Origin: Hymenobacter qilianensis
GTDB lineage: Bacteria > Bacteroidota > Bacteroidia > Cytophagales > Hymenobacteraceae
DNA: 64,000 nucleotides
NCBI RefSeq assembly: GCF_014489555.1
Contig: NZ_CP060784.1
Coordinates: forward strand, 4,366,501-4,430,500
Direction: 5' to 3'
In this document: one piece after another, positions 54,430 through 63,604 of the stretch
Layout: each line of letters begins with the position of its first letter
Position numbering within the stretch: position 1 is the first letter of the stretch
Notes under the pieces: generated by a model
The model's database searches: none
What the model saw: only the letters and a program-made list of their open reading frames with translations
What the model was told of the DNA's origin: nothing
Translations under genes and position numbers: made by a program

Positions 54430-55299
54430 ATGCGTAAAACCGCTTTTTTGTTTGCTGGGGGGCTTTTTGTGGCTGCTCCAGCCAGTCTGCTTGCCCAGAC
54501 CACCGACCCTACCCTCAATGCTGATGCGCCCTTTGTGCGCAACATCCGCCCTGATCGGCCCGGCCGCACCATTACAACCAGTATGGTGCCCTTGGGCCAA
54601 GTTCAGGTAGATGCGGGCACCAACCGCTTTGAGCCGGCCGACGCCACAGGTTTCGGCTCGACTCGCACTTTGTCTGGCGCCACCCTGCGCATTGGACTAC
54701 CCAGCCACATTGAGCTGCGCTTGACGCAAGGCTACCTCCATCCTACCGACAAGCGCGCCGTCACGCCCGCAATGGCTGCAGCAGTCGATTCTGAGGCACC
54801 CGTTCCTTCTACCGCTTTGCCCGGTGGTTTCGCGCCCCTAACCGTTGGGGCCAAGTTTTTGGCATCAACGGTACCTAATGCCCGCTCCCAAGTGGTGCTA
54901 TTGGGCGAGGTAACACTACGCAATGGCGACGCCTCTTTCCCAAACAAAGTGCTGGAGCCCGGCGCGCGCTTACTAATCTCGCAACAGTTAGGACAGCGCT
55001 ATGGGCTGGAAGCAAACTTCGGCTTTCGTCAGCGTGGCTTCCGCGCCGCCGACACCAAGCTAGGCACCTATCTCGGCACGCTGGCGCTGAATGGACCGCT
55101 GGGGGGCAATTTTGGCTTTTTCGCCGAAACGTATACCACATGGCAGCGCGAATCGAAGCTGGCGCCCGGTGCTACGGCCGGAATTTATTGGCGGCCGCTG
55201 CCTAACCTCCACTTCGACCTGAATGCCGGCCAAGGCTTCACCTCCGAAGCCGAAGGCTTATCCGTGGGAGCTGGCTTTAGCGTGCGCCTTCCTAAGTAA
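54430..55299 (+). CDS. Outer-membrane transporter-like beta-barrel protein
   Basis: 289 residues. Signal peptide about 1-22 (cut after LLAQ). The mature part begins APFVRNIRPDRPGRTITTSMVPLGQVQVDAGT and alternates amphipathic strands (LSGATLRIGLPSHIELRLTQGY), as in the phenol-degradation MetA-pathway barrel family, ending LSVGAGFSVRL. Substrate unknown. Two copies of the iterated motif lie inside it. Confidence 0.75.
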   Translation: MRKTAFLFAGGLFVAAPASLLAQTTDPTLNADAPFVRNIRPDRPGRTITTSMVPLGQVQVDAGTNRFEPADATGFGSTRTLSGATLRIGLPSHIELRLTQGYLHPTDKRAVTPAMAAAVDSEAPVPSTALPGGFAPLTVGAKFLASTVPNARSQVVLLGEVTLRNGDASFPNKVLEPGARLLISQQLGQRYGLEANFGFRQRGFRAADTKLGTYLGTLALNGPLGGNFGFFAETYTTWQRESKLAPGATAGIYWRPLPNLHFDLNAGQGFTSEAEGLSVGAGFSVRLPK

Positions 55300-55325
55300 T
55301 AACTTACTATTCGTTTAAAACGAGA

Positions 55326-55370
55326 CGGCCGCCCCGATACTTACTTAGTGTCGGGGCGGCCGCTTTTACT
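55326..55370 (+). terminator. Intrinsic terminator
   Basis: CGGCCGCCCCGA pairs with TCGGGGCGGCCG around a 14-base loop, followed by TTTT. Ends the barrel gene and may also serve the opposing M28 gene. Confidence 0.8.
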
Positions 55371-55383
55371 CTACTTCGAAGCG

Positions 55384-56730
55384 CTACGGGCGCTGACCTA
55401 CGCTGGCGGGCTCAATGCGGGTAGGCGTTTGGTCGCCGGCTATAATGCCGGTAGCACTACGCGCAATGGCCGTAATAATAGCCGTCATGTTGGTCATATT
55501 CAGGCTTTCCACTTCGTCGTCTACCGTGTGGTAAAGCTTATCCGTCGGAATCTGGTCGCTGCTGATGGTGTGGGCCGGCACGCCCAGACGGGCCAGGGTG
55601 GCATTATCGGAGCGGTAAAACAGGTTTTGCTCGGGATACGGATCGGGCTCGAAGCGGAAGGGTGTGCCTTCCAGCTTTTGCTGGAGCAGCTTGCCAAAGT
55701 CGGAGCGCTCGTAGCCGGTGATAAAGGCGGTCTGGGGGCCAAATTTGGCTTCCTTCCCGATCATCTCGATGTTGAACATGGCCACCACCTTCTGCGGATC
55801 AATCTGCTGAGAAAAATACTTCGAGCCGAAGCCCCCGATTTCCTCCGCCGTGAACGCCACGAATACCAGCGTCCGCTGATTCTTCTTTTTCTTCTTGCCG
55901 ACCTCCAGCTTGTTCTTTTTAAAATACTCCGCCAGAGCTACCACGGCCGTTGTGCCGCTGGCATCATCATCGGCCCCGTTGGCAATGGAGTCGCCGGCCG
56001 TGGGGGGCAAAATTCCGATATGGTCATAATGAGCCGAAAACACTACCATTTCGGCTGCACGGGCTTTGTCCTTGGCCTGTCCGGGCAGGACTCCTACCAC
56101 ATTGCGCAGCTCTACCGTTTTGATGGTGGTGGTGGCCGTAGCAGCAAATTTGACGGGCGCCGCCGGAGCAGCCGCCAACACAAATACGCTGGCAAATGGC
56201 TTCGGCTGTTCGCCCTGCATACTGCTATGGCTCAGGTAGTCAGCCAGCTGCTTGAAACGCGGCGCATGGATTGGATCCACGAGAACCAGCGTGTTGGCAG
56301 TCGGTTGCAGCAAAGCGCCCATTTGCTGCCGCACGTTGTCCTGGGGGCCAATAACGACCACACGCGGCGGCGTGGCATCCTCGCTGGTCCAGCTGAGGGA
56401 AGGCAGCCCCGATATGGGCAGCACGTTTTCGGTCGCTACTGCCAAGCCGTCGAGCGTTACGCTGCCCGCAGTCGTACGTACTTCGTACGCCGGAAATACC
56501 TGCTCGTATGTGGTTAAGCCCGGCATTTTTTCCAGCCCAATCCGGTCAAACTCGGCGGCCAGAAACTTAGCGGCCTGCAAGCCACCCGGCTTACCGGCTG
56601 CCCGGCCCTTCATGTCATCAGCCGCCAACGTGCGGATAACACGCTCAACGTTTGCCTGCTTAATATTTTTCTGTGCTTCAGCTAGCTGGCTTATACAAGC
56701 CAATCCAATGATCAGGACAAGTTTTTTCAT
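55384..56730 (-). CDS. M28 family zinc metallopeptidase, exported
   Basis: 448 residues. Signal peptide about 1-19 (cut after AEAQ). PA-like insert in the middle; catalytic part with VVFSAHYDHIG, GADDDASGT, AFTAEEIGGFGS and YHTVDDE giving the metal His/Asp/Glu ligands; FNIEMIG lies between. Aminopeptidase-like. Contains the lysine run KKKKKNQ before the core. Intact; convergent with the barrel gene. Confidence 0.9.
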   Translation of the reverse strand: MKKLVLIIGLACISQLAEAQKNIKQANVERVIRTLAADDMKGRAAGKPGGLQAAKFLAAEFDRIGLEKMPGLTTYEQVFPAYEVRTTAGSVTLDGLAVATENVLPISGLPSLSWTSEDATPPRVVVIGPQDNVRQQMGALLQPTANTLVLVDPIHAPRFKQLADYLSHSSMQGEQPKPFASVFVLAAAPAAPVKFAATATTTIKTVELRNVVGVLPGQAKDKARAAEMVVFSAHYDHIGILPPTAGDSIANGADDDASGTTAVVALAEYFKKNKLEVGKKKKKNQRTLVFVAFTAEEIGGFGSKYFSQQIDPQKVVAMFNIEMIGKEAKFGPQTAFITGYERSDFGKLLQQKLEGTPFRFEPDPYPEQNLFYRSDNATLARLGVPAHTISSDQIPTDKLYHTVDDEVESLNMTNMTAIITAIARSATGIIAGDQTPTRIEPASVGQRP

Positions 56731-56818
56731 GGCTCAAGGTAGGAATTTTGCCTCACGACAAAACCAATTATCACGGTTCACCTATCTTCTGCCAGGCTTT
56801 TCACTTATCGTTGTTCCT

Positions 56819-57256
56819 ATGCCGCTCCGCCCGCCCCTGATTTTGCTACTATTTCTGCTTTTCAGTGCCTGCACAACCGTACGAGAAACCCCTCCCGATG
56901 CCAGCCTGCGCAATACACGCTGGGTGCTCCGAACCCTGGCTGCCACCCCCATCAACACACTGGAGAGCAGTCAGGAAATCTACCTACAACTTAACGCTAC
57001 TACCAATCAGCTGGATGGCTACGCGGGCTGCAACCGGTACTTCGGCCGCTTCGAGCAGCCCACGGCTACCACGCTGCGCCTCCTGAATATTGGCTCTACT
57101 AGGATGTTCTGCGAAGCCCGCCAACAGTTGGAAACCAACTATTTGAAAGCGCTTCAAGACGCTTCACGCTTTGAAATACAAGGCAACACCTTACGGTTGT
57201 ACGCCGAAAAAAGCGACGAGCCGCTGGCAGTGTTTGAGGCCGTTTATTTAAAATAG
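56819..57256 (+). CDS. META domain lipoprotein (HslJ-like)
   Basis: 145 residues. Lipobox LLFSAC (Cys at about 18). META domain with NTRWVLRTL, LDGYAGCNRYFGRFEQ and STRMFCEARQQLETNYLKALQ, the usual two-cysteine core. Probably faces the periplasm. ATG 56819 chosen since the long upstream frame overlaps the M28 gene. A second META protein lies at 62.8 kb. Confidence 0.85.
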   Translation: MPLRPPLILLLFLLFSACTTVRETPPDASLRNTRWVLRTLAATPINTLESSQEIYLQLNATTNQLDGYAGCNRYFGRFEQPTATTLRLLNIGSTRMFCEARQQLETNYLKALQDASRFEIQGNTLRLYAEKSDEPLAVFEAVYLK

Positions 57257-57262
57257 GCTCAC

Positions 57263-57298
57263 AAAAAAGCCCCCCAGTAAGATCTGGGGGGCTTTTTT
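57263..57298. terminator. Intrinsic terminator, probably bidirectional
   Basis: AAAAAAGCCCCCCAG and CTGGGGGGCTTTTTT around TAAGAT. Lies between the convergent META and exported-protein genes. Confidence 0.9.
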
Positions 57299-57316
57299 AA
57301 GTCGCTAAAGCATAAT

Positions 57317-58054
57317 TTATTTAGCAGGAAGCGCAGGCAACGTATTCAGCCAGGGCGCGAAAGCCACAAAATCAGCTTCGGTGCGTAGCGCCGGGCGCTT
57401 CTTAAGCTCCGCCTGAATCTGGGCCGAGTGCTCCGGCAATGCAGCTGCCAACGCCTTTGCGTTAAGCTTGATGGGCTGCAAACGACCATCGGCCGTACGG
57501 ATGAAGTAGTCAGTCTGGTCGAGCAGCTCATCATAGCGCCGGTCGGCGCTGTAGGCCCCGCTGTAGCTGGCTTTTTGCAGGGTTTTGCGCTGAAGCTTGA
57601 GCAGGCTGTAGTTGCCCGGCACTAACACTTCAAAATACTCTTGGCGCAGAGCCGGGTCGGGCGCATCATAAAAGCGCTTAAAAGCTCGCGGCTGATTTTT
57701 GGTGGGGTCATTTAGCACGAAACCCTCCACCTTATTCATGTCCACATAAGTGGAGTCTTTGGGACTGCGCAGCATCAACAGCAGGCGCTGGTTGGCATCG
57801 TACTTCAGCTTTGTTTCGGGCAGGGGCACTTTGGAGGCCAGCTGAATAGTGCCCGGTATCCAAGCCGAAATCAAATAAGGCGTACCGCGCACACCCTCGT
57901 AGCGGTTGTCGAAGCTGATGGCAGCCGAACCGTTCACCAGCGACTTCAGGTTTTCCTGTGCTGCATTGCCCGAGCTAACGGCTGCACTTTGCGCCTGCGC
58001 GTGCAGGCTTACAAAAGCACTGGCTGCAATAAGAAAAGTGCGTAAGAGATTCAT
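57317..58054 (-). CDS. Exported protein of unknown function
   Basis: 245 residues. Signal peptide about 1-21 (cut after AQAQ). Mature region has YLISAWIPGTIQLASKVPLPETKLKYDANQRLLLMLRS-type strands and a tail ending TLPALPAK. I recognise no family. A TATTTTCG box lies 37 bases upstream. Confidence 0.65.
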   Translation of the reverse strand: MNLLRTFLIAASAFVSLHAQAQSAAVSSGNAAQENLKSLVNGSAAISFDNRYEGVRGTPYLISAWIPGTIQLASKVPLPETKLKYDANQRLLLMLRSPKDSTYVDMNKVEGFVLNDPTKNQPRAFKRFYDAPDPALRQEYFEVLVPGNYSLLKLQRKTLQKASYSGAYSADRRYDELLDQTDYFIRTADGRLQPIKLNAKALAAALPEHSAQIQAELKKRPALRTEADFVAFAPWLNTLPALPAK

Positions 58055-58091
58055 ATTTGAATAACAGAGTGAATGGGAAATGCTACAACTT

Positions 58092-58099
58092 CGAAAATA
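58092..58099 (-). promoter_or_regulatory. Putative -7 promoter box TATTTTCG
   Basis: Close match to TAnnTTTG on the minus strand, 38 bases before the exported-protein gene. Confidence 0.5.
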
Positions 58100-58144
58100 T
58101 ATACAATTTTCGGGATAGAAGCCGCACTCTACCCACAGCCGCAG

Positions 58145-61100
58145 TTATGCCAGCGTCAATACAAGGTCGTCAGCATTTACTAAGGTCCCTTCGCCCAGGT
58201 GCAGGCTTTGCACGGTAGAGTCGTCGGGGGCGGTGATGGTGGTTTCCATTTTCATGGCTTCAATGATGAAGAGCGGCGTGTTGCGCTTCACCGCTTCGCC
58301 GTCTTTCACCAGCACTTTCGACAGCATTCCTTGCAAAGGAGCGCCCACCTGGCGCGGATTGGCTTTGTCAATCTTCTGATTACGCACCGTTTTGACTTCC
58401 ACCGAGCGGTCGCGCACTTCCAGGTTGCGGGTCTGGCCATTGAAAGAGAAGAACACGGTACGGTTGCCGTCGTCGTTCACGTTGCCTACCGAGCGTAGCT
58501 TCACAATTACTGATTTGCCCCGAGCAATGTCGATGATGGTTTCCTCGCCGGGCTTAAGGCCATAGAAAAACACCCGCGTTGGAATCAGCGACACGTCGCC
58601 GAACTGCTGCACGTGCGCCCAATACTGCTCGAATACTTTGGGGTAGAGCAGGTAGGAAAGCAGATCGGTAAACTTAGTCTGGGGCCAAATTTGGTTTGAA
58701 AAGCCGCCCACTCCTTGTCAAAATCGATGGGCGCCAAGTGCTCGTTGGGTCGGTCAGTGAAGGGCTTTTCATCCTTGAGAATAAGCTTTTGCAGGTCAGC
58801 GGGCCAGCCGCCCTCTGGCTGCCCAATGTCGCCCCGGAACAGGCTCTGCACCGACTCCGGAAACGACAGGCTCTCCCCTTTCTCCAGCACGTCCTGGGTT
58901 GTCAGGTTATTCGTCACCATAAACAGCGCCATGTCGCCCACCACTTTCGACGAGGGCGTTACTTTCACGATGTCGCCAAATAGCTGATTCACGTCGGCGA
59001 AGGTTTGCTTTACCTGCTCAAACTTATCGCCCAGGCCCAGCGCCGCCGCCTGGGGCCGCAGGTTGGAATATTGCCCCCCAGGTATCTCGTGCTGAAACAC
59101 TTCTGACGTACCGGCTTTCAAACCTGACTCAAACGGATAGTAGTACTCGCGCACCGTTTCCCAGTAGTTGGAAAACTCATTCAAGCTCCGCTGATCGAAC
59201 TCCCGGTGTCGGGGCGTACCACGCAGCATCTCCACAATAGAGTTGAAATTAGGCTGCGAAGTAAGCCCTGATAAAGAGCCCAACGCTACATCAATCACAT
59301 CTACATCTGCTTCAACTGCCTTTAGGTAAGTAGCTGCTTGTAAGGATGATGTATCATGTGTATGTAAATGAATAGGCAAGCTGATGGTAGACCGAAGTCC
59401 CTGAATAAGCTCAGTGGCGGCGTAAGGCTTGAGCAGGCCGGCCATGTCTTTAATGCAGAGAATATGGGCGCCTGCATCTTCGATCTGCTTAGCTAAGCGC
59501 AGATAATAGTCGAGGTTGTATTTAGGGCGCTTGGGGTCTAGAATGTCGCCGGTGTAGCAGATGCTGGCCTCGGCCAAACCCTGGGTTTTGTTGCGCACAA
59601 AACCGATGCAGGACTCCATTCCAGGCATCCAGTTAAGGGAGTCGAAAATGCGGAACACATCGACGCCCGTTTCCCAGGCCTGTTGCACAAAACGCTCAGT
59701 GAGGTTATCCGGGTATGCTTTGTAGCCCACGCCATTTGCCCCCGGATGAGCATTTGCAGCAAAATATTAGGCACCGCCGCTCTGATTTTAGCCAACCGCT
59801 CCCACGGATCTTCGTGCAGAAAGCGTAGGGCCACATCAAACGTAGCGCCACCCCACACCTCCATCGAGAAGGTTTGAGGATGCATTTTGGCGTAGCGTTC
59901 GGCCACCTTCAGCAGGTCGAAAGTGCGCATGCGCGTGGCCAGCAAACTCTGGTGGGCGTCGCGGAAGGTAGTATCGCAGTAATGAATGGGTTTATCGGCG
60001 CGCAACCACTGGGCAAATCCTTCGGGACCAAGCTCTGTGAGCTTGTCTTTGGTGCCGGGCTGGTGCGGCTCGGTGATGTTGGCGAACGGGATTTTGGGCT
60101 TGCGCAGGTCCCGTGTGGGGTCAATCAGCTTCTTAACGTCGGGGTTGCCATTGACCACCACATCGCCGATGTAAGCCAGCACTTTTGTGCCGCGGTCCTG
60201 GCGGGGCTTGTACTGGAATAGCTCCGGGTGGTCTTTGATAAAGTCCACGTTGGCCTTACCACTTACAAACTCGGGTTAGCAATGATATTTTGCAGAAACT
60301 GAATGTTGGTCTGTACCCCACGAATGCGGAATTCATCCAGCGTACGCGCCATTTTTTGGGCTGCACCTTCCAGCGTAGGCGCGTGGGCCGACACTTTCAC
60401 CAGCAGCGAATCGAAGAAGGGTGACACTTTCACGCCCTGATACACCGAGCCCTGGTCGAGGCGAATACCGAAGCCGCCCGCCGAGCGATACGCCACGATG
60501 GTGCCGTAGTCGGGCTTAAAGTCGTTCTCGGGGTCTTCGGTAGTAATGCGGCACTGAATGGCGAAGCCGGTTTTGAGCGGTTTGCCCCCGGCTCCAGCCC
60601 AATTTCTGGGGAAGAAAGATTATAGCCGGCCGCAATATAAATCTGCGTTTTGATCAGGTCGATGCCGGTAATCATCTCCGTGACGGTGTGCTCCACCTGA
60701 ATGCGCGGATTCACCTCAATAAAGTAGATGCGGTCCAGCTCGGGATTTACCAGAAATTCCACCGTGCCCACATTGTTGTAGTTCACCGCCCGGCCCAGAC
60801 GCAAGGCGTACTCATACAGCAAATGGCGCTGATGATCAGCCAGATCCAGAGCGGGGGCAATTTCTACCACTTTCTGAAAGCGGCGCTGCACCGAGCAGTC
60901 GCGCTCGTAGAGGTGCACAATGTTGCCGTGGTTATCGGCTACCAGCTGCACTTCAATGTGCTTGGGGCGCTCCACAAATTTTTCCAGAAACACGGTGTCG
61001 TCGCCGAAGGCTTTCAACGCCTCATTCCGAGCTTCAAAAAAGCCTTTTTCCAGCTCGTCGTCGGTCCGGATAACGCGCATACCGCGCCCACCACCGCCGG

Positions 61101-61587
61101 AAGCTGCTTTGAGCATGACCGGATAGCCAATGCGATGCGCCTCATTTAGTGCTACTTCCAGATCAACCAGCTCCGCTTCGCTGCTTTCTATAATGGGCAC
61201 CTGGCACTGTACGGCCACGCGCTTGGCGGCTACTTTGTCGCCGAGGGCTTCCATTACTTCCGGCCGCGGCCCCACGAAAATCACGCCTTCCTCCTGGCAG
61301 CGACGAGCGAACGTGGCGTTTTCGGCCAGAAAGCCGTAACCAGGATGAATAGCGTCGGCACCGTTTTCTTTGGCGGTACGCAGAATGGCTTCTATATCCA
61401 GATAAGGTTTCAGCGGCTCGTCGTCGCGGCCAATCTGATAGGCTTCATCGGCCTTGTAGCGGTGCAGGGAATAGCGATCCTCATAGGTGTACACAGCCAC
61501 CGTCGGGATACCCAACTCGGTGGCGGCGCGCAGCACCCGGATAGCAATTTCACCACGGTTGGCAACGAGTAGCTTTTTGATATTCAT
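58145..61587 (-). CDS. pyc: Pyruvate carboxylase (four frameshifts)
   Basis: Biotin enzyme that makes oxaloacetate from pyruvate. Four -1 sites split it (58681-58684, 59739-59743, 60271-60275, 60585-60589); adding one base at each gives 1148 residues, the usual length. Domains in order: biotin carboxylase (KKLLVANRGEIAIRV, GGGGRGMRV ATP loop), carboxyltransferase (DTTFRDAHQSLLATRMRT, CIKDMAGLLKP), and biotin carboxyl carrier with EAMKMET at the biotin lysine. Three of the breaks are in the iterated G/C motif or a close variant; one (60271-60275) is not. A working enzyme is the simplest reading. Confidence 0.88.
58681..58684 (-). other. Frameshift site (-1) in pyc
   Basis: Four G in TCTGGGGCCAAATTT; five give FGPQTKFTDLLSYLL. 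Confidence 0.8.
59739..59743 (-). other. Frameshift site (-1) in pyc
   Basis: Five C in ATTTGCCCCCGG; six give MLIRGANGVGYKAYPD. Confidence 0.85.
60271..60275 (-). other. Frameshift site (-1) in pyc outside the motif
   Basis: Plus-strand CTCGGGTT; one more C/G gives NPEFVSGKANVDFIKD instead of a stop at NPSL. Confidence 0.75.
60585..60589 (-). other. Frameshift site (-1) in pyc
   Basis: Five C in TTTGCCCCCGG; six give EPGGKPLKTGFAIQCRI. Confidence 0.85.
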
Positions 61588-61793
61588 AGTTTGGAGGTAA
61601 GTGAAGAGCGGGAAAGTGGAATCGGGACGAAGCTAGGCAATTGCGCAACAAGCTTCATGAACAGTTAGCGAATTTTTGCTAGTTGTCACTTATTCGCAAT
61701 ATCAGCTTTATTAGTTGCTTCGAAATAGCTGCTGCTTATCAAGGTAGTAAGCATTGCTAAAAAAGCCCCCCGGTAGTGTCCTGCTCTATACAA
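61588..61793. other. Intergenic region upstream of pyc
   Basis: About 200 bases. It holds an unpaired half-terminator AAAAAAGCCCCCCGG near 61759-61773. No gene or convincing promoter box seen. Confidence 0.4.
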
Positions 61794-61832
61794 AAATCCC
61801 CTGCTCGGCTGCCGAAAGCCAAACAGGGGATT
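61794..61832 (-). terminator. Intrinsic terminator of the DUF2807 gene
   Basis: On the minus strand AAATCCCCTG pairs with CAGGGGATTTTT around about 20 bases. It lies 24 bases after the DUF2807 stop. Confidence 0.8.
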
Positions 61833-61855
61833 TGAAGCCAGAAACAATTCCGGAT

Positions 61856-62575
61856 TTAGCGGGCAGCTCTCACCGAGCTGGCCCCACTGGCGCGGCTGCT
61901 TACTAGACGCGCATTGCCTTTATAGCGAATGTCGCTGGCGCCGGAAGCGGTTGATGACAGTTCCCCGTCGATATTAACCTGCGCGTCACTGGCGCCCGAA
62001 GCAACTATCTGAGCACCTTTGGATTGCAGCGCATACGCCTGGTACTCACTACCGCCGCTGACGTTCACTTTCTGCCGGTCGGCCTTTCCGGAAAGCTTTA
62101 CATCGCTGGCACCGGAGCAGTTCACATCCAGACTTCTGGCATTGAGGTTGAGCGTTATATCGCTGGCGCCGCTGGCTTGCACTTTAAAGTCGTTGGCAGC
62201 GAAGGTCGATTGGCCCTTCACCGCCGACGCACCGCTCACAGAAACTGCCTTGAGGCTGGGGCAGGTGATATAAATATTAACGCTATTCTCATTGCGGCCC
62301 ACCAGGTCGCGCCAGTTGAAATTACGGTCGCGGTATATTTTCAGGGTACCGTTCTGCACCTCCGTTTTCAGGTATTCCTGCACTTCCTCCGATGCCTCAA
62401 CGACCACGCTTGTTGCGCCGCCCTGGCGTAGAAATACATTCACCGCACCACTTGCGCTGATGGCTTCGAAGCTGCCTGTTTGGCGGGTTTGCTTGGTCTG
62501 GGCTTGTACATAAACCTGGAGCGTACATGCTACTAAAAGCAGAATAAGAGTCTTGAGCTGAGTCGAGGTTTTCAT
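61856..62575 (-). CDS. DUF2807 (GIN domain) exported protein with SGAS repeats
   Basis: 239 residues. Signal peptide about 1-25 (cut after VQAQ). The GIN region is a regular beta-solenoid-like stretch with SGAS or SGASD units repeating about every 15-25 residues from residue 40 to the end (SASGAV, SVSGASAV, QASGASDI, NCSGASDV, VASGASDAQ, TASGASDI, RASGASSV). Surface or periplasmic; function unknown. Intact, ending at an intrinsic terminator. Confidence 0.85.
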   Translation of the reverse strand: MKTSTQLKTLILLLVACTLQVYVQAQTKQTRQTGSFEAISASGAVNVFLRQGGATSVVVEASEEVQEYLKTEVQNGTLKIYRDRNFNWRDLVGRNENSVNIYITCPSLKAVSVSGASAVKGQSTFAANDFKVQASGASDITLNLNARSLDVNCSGASDVKLSGKADRQKVNVSGGSEYQAYALQSKGAQIVASGASDAQVNIDGELSSTASGASDIRYKGNARLVSSRASGASSVRAAR

Positions 62576-62817
62576 GGTGTAGAATAATGATTAGAGAGTT
62601 GTCGAGGTAGATGAATAAGCCACAGGAAGGGTTGCCTAAAGTGCAGATAATATAATCATTTAGACGTTTATATAAAGCAGAAATAATCTGCAATGGCATT
62701 TGCTATCAGCGTTTTAATGGCTGGGGGCAAAATATTTTTTGCCTTCGGTCAAGATAGCCTGCAACCTTTTGTCTTCGTGCTGTCTCCCTCTCACATAGCA
62801 CCCACAGTTCGACGTAT

Positions 62818-63260
62818 ATGATACCACGCTTTACTCGCTCTTTTTTGTGGCTTGGAATAGCTTTCGCGCTCAGCAGCTGCTCAGATGATTCTGATGTGGA
62901 CGCCGCGCTGCTGAATGAGCGTTGGAAGCTGGCCGAAGTAGAGGGCGACGATATACGCCTTTCGAGCTTTTCCTTCGATCGGCAGTCTTATATTCAGTTC
63001 GTTGCGTCTGACAGCAAATTGCAAGGCTTGTCGGCCTGCGACGAGATTGGGGGCAATTTTCTCTTGATGCTGGCAGCAAAACGTTCACCATCACGCAAAT
63101 CACAGTGAAGCCGGGCAGTTGTTCCAGTCCGGTATTTGGCGTGCGTTATCTGGCAGCGCTGCTTCGAACCGCCCGCTACGAGGTCAACAATAGGGAGCTT
63201 CGCCTGTACGATGCTACCCAGTCGACAGATCCAATCCTAACCTTTCGCGCAGAAGAATAA
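62818..63260 (+). CDS. META-domain-like lipoprotein (one frameshift)
   Basis: 147 residues after one base is added at the five-G run 63049-63053. Lipobox ALSSCSDD (Cys at about 21). NERWKLAEVEGDD, SYIQFVASDSKLQGLSACDEIGGQFSL and RYLAALLRTARYEVNNRELRLYD match the layout of META/HslJ proteins. The printed frame stops early at 63108. Confidence 0.75.
63049..63053 (+). other. Frameshift site (-1) in G run
   Basis: Five G in ATTGGGGGCAATTTT; six extend the META lipoprotein by about 50 residues to TAA 63258-63260. Confidence 0.85.
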
Positions 63261-63325
63261 ACTTACTCAACTACTTTATATTATCCACTGATTATTAGCC
63301 AATTATCTATCATTTATCTTATTTC

Positions 63326-63366
63326 TCAGGCCGGCAGAAGGTGCGCTTCTGCCGGCCTGATTTTTT
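63326..63366 (+). terminator. Intrinsic terminator
   Basis: TCAGGCCGGCAGAAG and CTTCTGCCGGCCTGA pair around GTGCG and a T-run follows. Ends the META gene about 65 bases downstream. Confidence 0.85.
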
Positions 63367-63407
63367 GCTGCTCGTAGCAGCTTTTACTCAGCAATTAAAT
63401 GAATGAT

Positions 63408-63494
63408 GTATAGACGCAACACTTCGCGTCTTCGTGTTGAACAATGGTAGGTCGGATGGCGCCAGCAAGGAGACGCAAAGTATCACGTCTCTAC
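63408..63494. repeat. AGACGCAA/GCGTCT intergenic repeat pair
   Basis: Two units (63408-63432 and 63470-63494), each close to self-complementary (AGACGCAA...GCGTCT), in a gap between META and SDR genes. Probably a dispersed REP-type element. Confidence 0.6.
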
Positions 63495-63604
63495 ATCGTC
63501 GGCGGAACCAGGTTGCGCGAATTGAGTCACGATAGTTAAGGGCGGCGCAAACCTTGGCCCTTTGGTTCAGTTGTCAAGAGACCCTTCACACCTGAACCAC
63601 ACGC

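Noticed and set aside
3140..60589. Phase-variable contingency loci at the G/C runs
   Set aside because: Runs of five to seven are short for slipped-strand switching, and the affected genes include housekeeping pyc and gldF; sequencing error is simpler.
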